64,000 nt of DNA from Abelmoschus esculentus. Lineage: Eukaryota > Streptophyta > Magnoliopsida > Malvales > Malvaceae. This document shows, in pieces, positions 36,101-48,070 of this stretch. Within the stretch, counting starts at the first letter, position 1. The number at the start of each line of letters is the position of its first letter. Position numbers and translations under genes: made by a program. The stretch is taken from NCBI GenBank assembly GCA_035048815.1, contig JAUCBN010000042.1, forward strand, positions 11,625,501 to 11,689,500, written 5' to 3'. The notes under the pieces are model-generated. The model searched no databases, was not told the DNA's origin, and worked only from the letters and a program-made list of their open reading frames with translations.

Positions 36101-37225
36101 CTATTATTATTTTTATCATTATTAAATAATAAGCTTTGATTAAATATAATCAATTAAAAGTATAGAAAAGAAATATTAGATTTTAGTATTTATTTGATAC
36201 TAATTTAGGTTGGGTAAAAAGATTCACATATTTTTATACAGGTCGTGCCTAAAAAATTGAACCTCTCGCCCTTAGTTTGAAAAATTGCTCCTAGGCACGC
36301 CTTAAGCGCTAGGCGGTAGGAGGCAACGGGAAAATGCTTAGGCGAAGTGGCGAACGATAAACGATCGGAGGTACTGAAAAACGCGCACATTTGATTGGGC
36401 GTTAGGTTTGGCACCTTAAGCCTCTTGTCGATCATCCTCTTCATGTATACGTCTTATTTTTCAATTTTTTATATGTTAGTTTCTTTCCATTCTTATTTTT
36501 TTATTCTTTTTCGATGTGTTATCGAAATTTCTTTATCGATGTGTTACCGAAAATGTGTTCCTCTTCAAGTATGACTCACGTTTTTCATTTATTTTTTAAT
36601 TTTTCACTCTCTCTGTCAATCTTTTATTTTATTTTTATTATTGAATTTTTAAAATTCATTTTAATTTTATTTTTTTTAAAATTTTAGGGAACAAATTATT
36701 TTATTTTTGTTGTTATTAAATTCTAGTTACAATTTACTATATGTATTGATCTTTAGTTTGTTCACTATTCCATTAACAACTTCGGCTTCAAACCTTGAGA
36801 TTTAATTAAGGCCTACATCACAATCTTTTCCAACTTTCTGAATCAGTCTCCTTTTTATATATTTAATAGGAATAATTATTTTGGGTAGATACGGCAAAAC
36901 AAATATAAGACTGATTGAAAAATATTTTTGCCAAATTTTAATTTTTGAATAACATAGAATTTTAGATACTAACTAATTCAAGGAAGATTTTTGTATGATA
37001 TACAACATTGGGTACCTGAGAAGGAGCAATTTATTTTTTAGCTTTAGGGAACAATTTATTTTATTTATGTTGTTTTCTTTTATTTTTATTATAAAATTAA
37101 TTATTATTGTTCTGTTTTTATTGAATTGTAAGTTAAAATCTATATTTTTCATTTATTTGATATTTAGTTTTTTTTTCTAAAGCAATATTCTTTCCTTATT
37201 AACATTTGTTTCATTTTGTTGATCA

Positions 37226-37652
37226 TCTAAGGGTGACATCTTGACTTGTCCTCGGGTCCTGACCTAATCGGTGTGGGTTTTTTATTTAAAAATTAGGTTC
37301 GGATCGAATCAGGAGATCAAAAATTATATTCAAGTCGGATCGGGTCGGGTTTAGTATGAAAATTTTCCAACCTGACCTGATATATTTATATATTTTTTAT
37401 ATTTTTATATATAATATTTAATATTTTTATTAATTTTTCTAGATCATGTCGAGTTTACTCGAGTTATTTATTAAAATATTAGGTTCAGATTGGAGTTGAA
37501 TTATGATTTTTATAACATCAATTCGGGTTGAATCAAGATAAAAATATTAAGATCAGGTCGGATCAAGATCGAATCTAAAAGCTTAAATTTCGGGTCAAAT
37601 TCGAGTCGGCTAAAAACACAACCCAAGCCGGTTCGTTAACGTCCCTAACCTC
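37226..37652. repeat. Possible small hAT-like element
   Basis: TCGGGTCGGG-type words on one side and reversed GACCTGACC / AACCCAAGCCGG words on the other are bounded by AAGGGTGACATC and, in reverse complement, TTAGGGACGTTAACG. The style matches the other GGGT-rich elements, but no target duplication is clear. Confidence 0.4.
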
Positions 37653-38160
37653 AAATGAATTTTTTTATAATGCAATAGTATTAATTGGATTGAAATCGTA
37701 ATGCTAGATGCATTAAGAAGGATCTTGCTTGAGAATTTAGAATGTTAAATTAGAAATTTAAATATGAAAAAAAAAACTTTATGTATTGATATTGAACTTG
37801 CAAAGCTATACCTTAAGATATATTAATTTAAAGACATAATCATAATAACTTGACTATCCGATGATAAAAAAATTCTAATCGAAATCAATGTTGTTAAAGT
37901 CTTAAATCTATTATTTCACGGTTGAAACTAATTCATGAATATCATAAATATGGTAATTTTTTTCAAGTGTTTTTAGAATTTAGTGAGAAATGCTAGATGC
38001 ATAGATACTCTATTTCTTTGTTGTTTTCAGTTTGAAGCACTCTATCCTAGTTTTAATGAATAGTTATATCTTTCGTTTTTGTTATATCTTACATTTAAAC
38101 TTTATTTGTATTTAATTTATTCGCACTTGAAAAGTTTTGACTTTAACCTTAATAAAGAAA

Positions 38161-39487
38161 TGATGAGTGCCCAAAAGGCAGTTATTTACTACCCTTCACA
38201 TGGCACTTTATGCATCTACTATACTCCAACTTGAGCTGAAATATGAACTATTTGCACAATATTAGATATTCCGTTATCAATACTTACAAAGTCAAAATTT
38301 ATAGAGAATGCGGATATTATTACATATTTTGTACATGCAGGAATATCCAGGACCGAAGCAGCGGTGAAGTAGTGTTGAGACCGAGACAGGGACAAGGCCG
38401 CGGCAGCATCCAGAGTGGCAACATCAATATTGTAGGCGAATGAAAGACAAAAATATAGAGAACATTCTGGAAGATGCAGCGCACTAATTGGACCAGGCTA
38501 GCACACTGAAAGTCCAAGTCAAAGACCAAACGGGAAAATCTTTCTAGAAGGCTGTAAACTTGGAAACATCTGATCTCATGTAGAAGACTTGCTCCCTACT
38601 CCAAGTTAGAGTCTATTTAGGAAAGGTTTGCCCTAGGTTAAGACTATATATAGCCTAGCCGACCATATTGTTAGAGAGAGCCAATTTTAGAGAAACCATT
38701 CCCCTAAGATTTGTACCTATCGACATTATGTTCTAAATCTCTTAGGGATAGGTGAAGGTTATAGATATTAGTGAGAGAAGATTGTTTCTTGTTTCTTGTT
38801 TCTTTGTTCTAATGCAATAATAATATCGAAGTTTGCTTATCCTATTGTCATTCCTTGTTCTTGCATTCAAGCTCGAGAGAGAAGTTTGTAATTAATCTAT
38901 TTATCTAGCATTGAGAGAGTTAGATTCACGAAAGGGATAAGTATGATGTTGACGACACTAACTCGGCCTAGAGATAAGTCTTCAAAAGCTAAAAGAAGTA
39001 TTGGATTGGTTGGTGATTATCGTTGATTCATGCCGAGAGGTATCGTCAAAGACCAGTCATCAACAATGCTCTAACTTAGAGATAAACGGAGTTAACTACG
39101 AATACTTTGCTGAACTTCGATACATTTGCCCAAGAGCAAGAGATTGCCGCGACAGATAACACTAACGCTGCCGAGGTTGTATCTGTAGTACTGCCGAAGC
39201 AGTGTTGTGTAATTGCATTGGACAAGAAGAAGATCAATCGAATCCACTAATTGACGCAGCTGAATCCTACCCACTTTCTCTATATCGTTCTCAATCCTTT
39301 ATTTTATGTTTTGTTATATAGTTACTTAGTTAGACAATTCCACTTATCTGTGTTTTTACTTTATTTTTCAGGAGCAAGGAAATAAGGGGATACATATTAA
39401 GTATATCAATCCCTGTGGAGACGATACACGATATACTTATCACTTTATTACTTGCAACGTGTACACTGCACAGTTGCGCACGCATCA
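38161..39487 (+). repeat. Solo LTR, 1327 bp (TGATGAG...GCATCA family)
   Basis: Starts TGATGAGTGCCCAAAAGG and ends CGCACGCATCA. A TATA-like ACTATATATAGCC at about 38644 and AATCCCTGTGGAGACGATAC near the end fit a plant LTR. Flanks AGAAA (38156-38160) and ATAAA (39488-39492) form a 5-bp duplication with one mismatch. No second LTR or interior is adjacent. A homologous LTR in minus orientation occupies 62832-63987 plus 56943-57145. Confidence 0.75.
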
Positions 39488-39569
39488 ATAAACTGTACAA
39501 ATATATTTAATTTCAGATTATGAATTGTTGATATTGGTTACTTATATTTATTTATATTATTTAATTTCA

Positions 39570-42500
39570 GATTATGAATTTAGGGTCGGTAACTTCTACC
39601 AAATCTTCAAAAATCTTAGATCCGAAAAAAAATATGAAAAGCAAAATTCAACCGATAAGAATAATTTTACCTATATTTTTTGTTAAATTGTCAAAGAAGG
39701 GGTATATTGAATGAAACAACATTAAGTTGGAGGGTTCAAGAATGTGCTGGATTATTTTGAATGTCATGAGCATGTGAATGAGAAAATAAAGACTTTTATG
39801 TTAAAAATCGAGTTAAAGGTCACACATTTAATGTTACCTTCGGAGTCTTCATTTATGGTTGATCAATAAGATGAGTAAGAAGAACATGAGATATTGGAAT
39901 TTAAGTGAAGGTAACCCAAGTTAAAAGAGTGTGAAATCTTTGAAAAAAAAAGACATAAGGGTTGAATGGATTTGTTTGTCACTCCGAAAGCTAATCTAAA
40001 AAAAGATGAGAATATACATCCAACTTGTGATAAACAACTAAGAGACAAAGCTTGTAAGTCAATTGCTAAATTTTTTGATACCAAAATTGCATTTAATGCA
40101 GTAATCTATCCTCGCTTCAAGGAGATGTGTGAAATTATTGGGCAACGTGATCTCGGTTTGAAACCACCAAATATGTATGAGCTTAGAGTTTTCTTTCTCA
40201 AGAAAGAAGTAAAGAATATCCTGAAAAAATGGATGGATACAAAAAGAAGAGGGTAAAAATTGGATATTCAATTTTATCAGATGCATGGCACAACTCAATC
40301 ATTGAAAAAGATATTATGAATTTTTTTGTCAACTCTCTAAAGGGTTCTATGTTCATTAAATCCATGGATGTTTCAAAAGTTGTTAAGAATGCCAATATGT
40401 TTACTAAAGTACTTCGTGCCATGGTGGAACAAGTGGGGAAAAATATGATCCAAATGATGATGAACAATACATCTAACTATGTCAAAGTCGGTAAAAATAA
40501 AAAATATATATTTTTAAATTATTTGATTTACTTATTATTTTGTTAACTGTTTGTTTTGTTATCTTGTAGAAAAAATTTTAGAGGTCAATAAAAAAATCTT
40601 TATTGGACTTCATATGTGGCACATTGTATTGATCTCATGCTAAAAGATATTAAAAAAATTTAAAATTCAAGAAGGCATTAAAGAAGTGTATGTTCTTGAA
40701 TGGATATGTAGTCACATCTCTCTTGTAAATATGATGAAAAGATTCACAAATTAAAAAAATTGTATAAGTCGAAGATCACTAAATTTGCTACATCTTTTTA
40801 TCACTCTTGAACATTTCATAAGCAAAAAAAATAATTTAAAAAAGATGATGATTTCTCAAAAATGAAATAAATCTAAATGATCAAAATAAATGGGCTGAAA
40901 AAAATAGTATCTTATCTTTTGCGAGAAATATTTTTAAAAAATGTATTTTAAGCTCTCAAATTCATAGGGCTTCATGTTATGGTTCTTAGAATGGTTGATT
41001 GAGAAAAAAAATCACCTATAAGACACATTTATAAAGTTATGGATATGATTAAAGAGGCTATTTCTAAGAGTTTTGCGATTAAAGAGGAGTTTTACAAAGA
41101 AGGCTTGTAACCCCCTAAACCGACCTAAAAGAAATAGATCGAATCTAGGAAGTCACGTTTGAAAACTTTACCCTCAAAAAAAATTTAAAAATTATACTTG
41201 AATTAAAAAAAATCATAATGATAACATAAATATCCCAAACATCTCAAAGTTTATAAAATAATAAATAATAACCTGAATATATAAAAATAGTTTCGCTTGA
41301 ATAATTAAATAACTGAATAAAATTTGAGATTCTCCAAGTACCGCATCGCTTAAAATTCAAAGATCTGTAAGAGAAAAAGCTAAGATGGGGTAAATTAAAG
41401 AGCTTAGTGTGTCTCTAAGGTGCAAATAAAAACAATAAAACACAGTTTATAAAATTATTTTTCAAAAGTAATATTTTAAAAACTAAAATACGGTTCACAT
41501 AAATAATTTTGTCAAGAATATAGTTTTGGAAAAATTCAAATCATGATGTATGAATGGTATCATACGCAGAATATAGTCCCGTACTCCGAACGCCAAATAT
41601 AGTGTTGGCTAAACCAACCGATCCCCAGAACCCCTCAGTCCTTATTTCACCAAAATGTTTGTGTGGTAAAACCACATTCCTCCGTACACAATCCCACCTC
41701 ATGCATACAATATGATGTAACATGATTTGAAAATCCGAAAACAATCACAATTTATCTGAAATCTCAATTTGTTCGAAAACACAAATTCACGGGATATAAA
41801 AAAATCATATTTACTTCAAAAGTGTAAAATCTCAAATCTGAAAACTTTAATATTTCTTAAATCATAATGACATGTATGCATGATAACACAAATGCACAAT
41901 CAAAGTCACAGTACAAAAATTAGACATGATAGCAAAACACGATTATTTTTCAAAACACAAAATATTAAGCATGTCACACAAAAATTATATTTTTGGAAAA
42001 CATATATAGCACCAACAAGACAACACACCTTCTCCATCTTGAACTCGAACAAAAATAAATAATAAAAATATAGGTTTTACCGTTTTAGAGAATCTTGATA
42101 GAAGAAAATAATTGATGGTTTTCTCTTAGACCAAAATATGTATATATAGAGAAACAAATAACTAATTCCAATTATAATTAGAATTATAATTCTACTAAAC
42201 CATAAAAATTTAATGAAAATAATAAAAAGATTGATTATAGATAATCTTTTCCAAAAAAATAATTAATCTCAGTAAAAATAAAATAAAATTAAAAAAAATG
42301 TTTATCCAAAAGTCATCAAATTACTTTAACTTTTAATCTTTAAGTTCAAATTTAAAACTTTTAAAACTTTATAATCTTATCTCAAAAATTTTCTCTCAGA
42401 TTTCAAAAATCAATTTAAAAACCTCAAGAAAAATTAGGGTTTCAAAAATTGAGAATCTAAAAACTAGGATTTTTAATTTAGGATTTCAAAATTAGGTTTT

Positions 42501-43537
42501 AAAATTAGTAATAATTTTCAGAGTGTTACAAGGCTTTGATTACATTGATAGAAGTTGGGATTGTCAATTTTATCGATCTTTATATGCAGCTAAATACTTT
42601 TTAAATACAAATATTTATTATGATGATCTCAAGATGATAACAACTTGTCAAGAAGTTATGAAAGTTTTATACAAGTGTATTTTAAGATTGAATCTAGATA
42701 TTACAATCGAAGATAAAATCCTCAATGAATGAAGTACGTATCAAGAAGCTCAATGTATTTTTAGCATGAAATAACGATTAGGCTAAAAAGTTTTTATCTT
42801 CAGGTATTAAAAGATATTATTTTATATATATTTTTTAAAATTATTAATTCAATTTTTATAATAATCTACTTTTATTTTTTAACAAAAAAATAATGGGTTA
42901 TGTTTGGATCTTCAACTATCAATCTTTAAATATTTGCGATTAGAGTTCTTAGTCTCACATACAATACTACCGGTTGTGAAAGGAATTGAGGTGTTTTTTA
43001 ACTTGCAAGAAACTTTTTTAATTTCTCTTCAACTATATGATAAATTATTATTTTTTATTACTTAATCACTTATGTGAATATTGACATTTCCTTGCAGTTT
43101 CATACTAAAAAAATATATTAACACAAAAAAAACTAAATGAATTGGTCTTTATAAAATATAATTTTGCTTTGAAACGTCGATATCAAATAAAAGACACTAC
43201 AGATCTTATTCTCTTAGAAGATGTTGATGAAAATAACGAGTGATTATTTGGGAGAATATAGAACAACTCCGATGATGATGATGGTGAATTTGTTTTTGAT
43301 GATAATGATGACCTAACATGGTGCCAAGTTGGTAGAGCTGTCGGAGCTCATGATTCAAGTTATTTGACTAGATCATCAAGAGTCATAAAAAACGTTAGAT
43401 CATCCTCTAAATTTGATAAAAAGAAAGGAACAATCATTAGTTTTATTTCTAGAATAGATGATGAGATAAAAGATATTGGTGAGAAACATTGTGAAGGCAA
43501 TAAGAGTTATGGAGATGATGATGATGATTCAGAGTAG
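39570..43537 (+). pseudogene. hAT transposase (BED finger, DUF659, dimerisation domain), decayed
   Basis: Blocks follow the plant hAT order. A degenerate BED finger tail (MKQH, VGGFKNV) lies near 39715-39750. DUF659 follows (SILSDAWHNSIIEKDIMNFF, VNSLKGSMFIKSMDVS, MNNTSNYVKVGK), then AHCIDLMLKDI and MVLRMVD. After a nested solo LTR comes FDYIDRSWDCQFYRSLYAAK. The dimerisation region is FAIRVLSLTYNTTGCERN near 42945, then DTTDLILLEDVDEN and an acidic tail ending at 43537. Many stops and shifts make it inactive. Removing 41106-42530 with one copy of AGGCT rejoins KEG to FDYIDRSWD in frame, so the LTR landed inside an exon. Confidence 0.88.
41106..42530 (-). repeat. Solo LTR, 1425 bp, in the hAT transposase exon
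   Basis: Begins TGTAACCCCC and ends GTGTTACA, with a perfect 5-bp target duplication AGGCT (41101-41105 and 42531-42535). In reverse complement its end GGTTTAGGGGGTTACA resembles the end of the long LTR at 60335, so it reads as a minus-strand Tekay/Del-type LTR. No internal domain is present, hence a product of LTR-LTR recombination. Confidence 0.85.
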
Positions 43538-45866
43538 AGGAGTGTTTAGTATTTACGTGAATTTTATGATAATGTTTTACTTTAAGTTAGGGGTAAATCA
43601 TATTAGTTTGAATATTTTTAGTATTAATTTATAATATTAGTTTGGGTATTCTTTTCTTCTTTTTGTTGTCTGATATTAAATTTCCTCTCGATGTTGAATA
43701 CGATATAAGTTTTTAACGATGCCTTATTTTACTTTCAAAAATATATATATTTTAAGTATAATGATATAAAATATTTTAGAATAATTTGATCATTAAAAAT
43801 ATATAAAATTATTATCATAATATTTTTAAATACAAAATATAACATAAAATTAGTTTATAGCCCCTTGCTTACGAAAGACACACGCCTAGCGCTTAGCGCC
43901 TAGCGCCTAGCGGCTAGAGCTTAGGCTTTAAAAACTTTTAGTGCCTCGGAGCGTCTAATGTCTCTTAAAACTAAGCTTGCGCCATTATACACCTTATTTT
44001 ATAATTGTTTCCAATTTGATCTTGATCACTAAAAATTAAGCTTTAAATTTTAGTTTTTATTCAATTTGATCCTCATTTATTAAAATCTGATTATATATTT
44101 TAAAATTATTTTAATTTGATCCTGATCACTCAAAAATTAAGTTTCTAATTTTATTTTTATTCAATTTAATCCTTATTTAATTAAAATTACATTATATATT
44201 TTAAAATTATTTCAAGTTGATCTTAATCACTCAAAAATTAAACTTCAAGTTTTATTTTTTATTCAATTTTGTCCTAATAATTAAAATCAAAATATTTTTT
44301 ATATTTCATACAATCAGGTCCTTAAATATTATATGTTTACTTAATATTTAAATTTATTACTATAGATTAAATTTATTTAATATTTAAATTTTATATTATA
44401 AGTTATTTTAAATATCTAAATAAAAATTATTTAATATTTTTTTAAAATTTATTTTTATATTTCATTCCATTAATATTGAGCTTATAGAATAATTTAGGAA
44501 ATATAAAATTGAGCTTTAAGAATTAGTATTATGCTTAAAGAATTAGTTTAGCGATTGTGCTTATAGAATTAGTATATATATTGGGTTTAAGGAACTAGTT
44601 TAAAGAAAAGAGAATTGGGCTTCATAAATTAATTTAGGGATTAAGCTTAAGAAATTAGTATTGAGATTAAAGAATTACTTTAGAGATTAGGTTAGAGAAT
44701 TAATTTAAGGAATAAGAAATTAGGCTCAGGGAATTTGTTTAGTAATTGGTCTTGGACTTATTTAATAATAAATTAAGTTGTTTTGGGGCTTAAGCTTGAT
44801 AATTATGTTTATATATTTAATTTAGTTAATATTTAAGTTAGATAATTAATTTATGAATTATATATTTTTATCATTTAAATTATTAATTTTTATATTTAAA
44901 ATTAACATATTTATTATTAATTTTTACCATTTAAATTAATTTTTACCTTTTAAATTTATAGTATATTTAAAATTAATAGATAAAATTTAAAAAATCAAAA
45001 TAAATATGTTTCAATTTTATATAATTTTTTAAGGACTAAATATTATCGTAGAAAAGAATTGTTATATTCGAAGTTAAAACTATATGAATACTTATAATTA
45101 TATTAAAATACTCCCTCTAAATTTTTTCATTTCTCTCCTTTTTCTTTTAACCAATTATTTTTATTTTATTTTATTTAATTAAAATGAATGAGGAAAGGTA
45201 GGAAAGAACCCACATAAATTTTTAAGTTCGGGAATTATTTTTTAACACTTCCTACTTTCAATATTTTTCATTTAATTGTGTAATTTATTCTTCTAATTTA
45301 ATTAGATATTTTAATTTAGTCTTAAAATTTATTTTTAATAAAAATTAACCTCTAGTTACTTTATATTTTTTGTAATTTAGTACAATATTTTAATATGATG
45401 ATATTTTTATTTATATTAATCCCTAAAAATTTTTCTTTCATTGAGATCGACCCTTTTTTATTTCTAATTTTTTAGAATTTAAGCTAATATCTTAAATAAG
45501 GATAATATTTTTGTTCATTAAATATTTAATATTTATTTTAAATATGATTCGTGTTCGTGAAAAATATTAAATAATTCATTAAAAATAACTGAACCCAAAG
45601 CAAATCGAATGTTTCTACAAAACTAAAACTTAATACGAATTCAAAACTCGAATTAACTTGTCAATTAACTGTTTCAGACCCGAACCGTTTTAATCCTACC
45701 TTAAATGAAACCAACCTGAAATAACTCGACCTGAAACCAACACACACTCAACCCAAATCAAGTCAAAATATTAAATCAACCTAAAATGATTTATATTCGA
45801 TTTGACCCAACCTAACAGGACCCTAAAACTCACCTGGTTATCTATTTTAACATCCCTATATATAAA

Positions 45867-46466
45867 ATATAAGAGAACTTTAAATTTTTAAGAGGATTAA
45901 CACCCTTAGTCCATCCATGATTTTATATGAATTAATATATATAATAAAAATTAAAATTAGTAATTAGATTAAAAACTCAATTTAATATTATATAATTCTT
46001 AAAATAAATGTAAAAATATTTAATTTGATTTTTAAAAATAAAAACATAAACTTAGTTTTATTTTAAATCTTGTTTTAATTATGTTTTAAACATATTTATA
46101 TTTAAATCAATTATTTGAATTAATTAAGTAGTTTGTATAATTTTACATATTTTAAGTGATCTAAATAACGTTTTTTTTAGCTTATTTATTTATTTTTTAG
46201 TCTCTAATATTTATTTTGTTATAAGATATACAAAATGGTATAACTTAGGTTAATGTAGTGGTAAAACTTATAATGTATTTTTTAACGGTCTCAAGTTTAA
46301 TATATGTCAAAGTTATTTTTAAAATTTTTCTTTTGTGAGGATGTCGATAAAGATTTCGTATCTAATTGGTTAATTAGTTTTTTTTATATTGGAATAATTA
46401 ACTAATTATTCTATTAAATTAAATACAACTACAAATAAACAAGTATAATCATAGATAGATAAAGCC
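45867..46466. other. AT-rich intergenic DNA
   Basis: No gene or element ends recognised. Confidence 0.4.
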
Positions 46467-46474
46467 AAAGCAAC

Positions 46475-47012
46475 TAGGACTGAGTAAAACTCGACTCGAT
46501 TCGAAAAAATCGAATAATTCGACTCAACTTAAGGTAAAAATATTTGATTCGTTTTGACTCGATTCGAAATTTCATAGACTCGACTCTACTCAAAAAAATT
46601 TTAAATAAAATTTGAGTTATAAAATGAAAATTCAAATAACTCGAAATTTTTAATAATTAAATAATTAATTTTAAGTTTGAGACGAGTCTATTAATATTTT
46701 ATGATATATATACATTGATACATAAAAATATAAATAAATGTCGCGACATATGAAAATATAATATAATATATATATCTTATATGATTAAAGAAAATCGTTT
46801 AAATTAAAATCAAATCATACTATAACATGATAAATAATTACAAATAAATATTTATAGAAACTCAAAAACTCGACTCATTCGACTCGACTTGAATTTCTTA
46901 AACTCGAGTAAAACCGAAAAAATTTCAAATAAAATTTGAGTTATAAAATATGACTCGTAAACTCGAATAACTCAAAATTTTTTTTACTTCAACTCGACTA
47001 ATACTCACCCCT
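46475..47012. mobile_element. hAT-type MITE upstream of the UBC gene
   Basis: 538 bp, starting TAGGACTGAGTA and ending, in reverse complement, TAGGGGTGAGTA. A perfect 8-bp duplication AAAGCAAC (46467-46474 and 47013-47020) flanks it. Subterminal ACTCGACTCGATTCGAA words appear in inverted pairs. It ends about 110 bases before the TATA box of the UBC gene. Confidence 0.88.
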
Positions 47013-47123
47013 AAAAGCAACAAGCAACGCTGACTCTGATCAAATCTTTCGTCGTCGTCTTCTCTGTTATAATTCCTCAGAAAATGAATTCTGCTCTTCG
47101 GATCTCTCGGGCTATAATTAGTC

Positions 47124-47133
47124 TATAAATAAA
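47124..47133 (+). promoter_or_regulatory. TATA box of the UBC gene
   Basis: TATAAATAAA lies about 135 bases before the 5' splice site of the leader intron. A start of transcription around 47155-47170 is inferred. Nothing in the window tests it. Confidence 0.5.
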
Positions 47134-47267
47134 TGTTTCTATAATATTACTTTTGTATTTTTCATCACCAATTATTGGGAAGGAATCTTCTTCTTAACCT
47201 TTTGTTAACTCGTGATTCTGAAGCTTCCGTTTGGGAATCCTTGTAACTCGCTGCGTTTACTCGGAAA

Positions 47268-48061
47268 GTAAGACCTTTCTTTCTCTCTTCCCTTCTTGAT
47301 CGTCGTTTTCTGTTTCTTGGATTGGATTTTGTTTTCTCCGTTTAACGTTTATTTGAATTAGATCTGGTAATTGTATGTCCGAGGGAAACTCTGGTTTTGA
47401 TTGGTAGATAGGTTGAAGCTTTAGGTTTCTTATTGGTTTGTTATTTGGTTATAGATATTGGGTTATGTAAGATTTGGGGATTTAGGATTGGTTTCCTTTC
47501 CTTTGGGTATTAGTTATAATATGTGTGTTTTCAGCCGATTTCCATGGTGATTTCAACTCATGGATATTTTATAGACGTTTATTCTTCTGACAATTTTAGG
47601 AATGAATGGACCTTAATTTTAATTTAAATATTAGTGGTTGTGATCTGCTGAATCCGTATCCAGAAAAAGTGAAAAAGTCTGTTTTATGTCTCTTAGTTTC
47701 TTAATGTATTGAGGGAATTATACTTTCATGTTTTTCTATATGATGAGTGTGCAAATTGATGTTTCTAAAAGATTAGAACTTGAGGTTCCAAGTGGGAAGT
47801 GTTTAGTTCAAATTTCCGGGGTGGCAGTTAGAGTTTGTGAGGTCAATGACAGTTGCCTCCTATTGTGTTTTCAAGATTATATCTTTGCATACATCTCAAA
47901 GTAGAAGATTGAGGTTTCTTGTCAATCTGCTTGTAAAATTACAAATCAAATGTTCGAACTGAACTTGGCATAGTTCTAGAACTCTGGTACTCTGGTTTCT
48001 TCTGATCTACGCCGTCTGCAATTCTATATTGATTTTGGGTGGGCCTCCTTTAAATTTGCAG
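47268..48061 (+). other. Leader intron of the UBC gene
   Basis: A GTAAGA donor after TCGGAAA and a TTTGCAG acceptor nine bases before the start codon bound a T-rich, non-coding 794-base interval. Leader introns are common in plant UBC genes. Confidence 0.65.
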
Positions 48062-48070
48062 GCGGTGAGG

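Larger units (their letters stand above)
36271..43975 (+). mobile_element. hAT transposon with decayed transposase, 7.7 kb
   Basis: The ends CTTAGTTTGAA (left) and CTTAGTTTTAA (right, reverse complement) are flanked by CTCTCGCC (36263-36270) and CTTGCGCC (43976-43983), an 8-bp duplication with two mismatches. Subterminal CTAGGCACGCC, AGCGCTAGGCGG and CGCCTAGCGCTTAGCG clusters lie at both ends. A decayed hAT transposase occupies 39570-43537. Two solo LTRs (38161-39487 and 41106-42530) and a small hAT-like block are nested inside. It splits the older element at 35268-45858. Confidence 0.75.
35268..45858 (-). mobile_element. Inverted copy of the hAT-like family, split by a 7.7-kb hAT
   Basis: The plus-strand left end (TAAGGATGTAAAAAAGC) matches the right end of 23260-25788 in reverse complement; both share AACATGTTACTGT and GTAACCAAATCC. 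The other end reads TAGGGATGTTAAAATAG in reverse complement. Flanks are TATATGAA (35260-35267) and TATATAAA (45859-45866), an 8-bp duplication with one mismatch. Its body is continuous with the family copy up to 36262, and again from 43984, where TACACCTTATTTTATAATT resumes. Without the insert it is about 2.9 kb. No transposase of its own. Confidence 0.75.

Noticed and set aside
35932..36153. Open frame with an asparagine-rich stretch
   Set aside because: The Asn run is only the translated (ATT)n microsatellite on the opposite strand.
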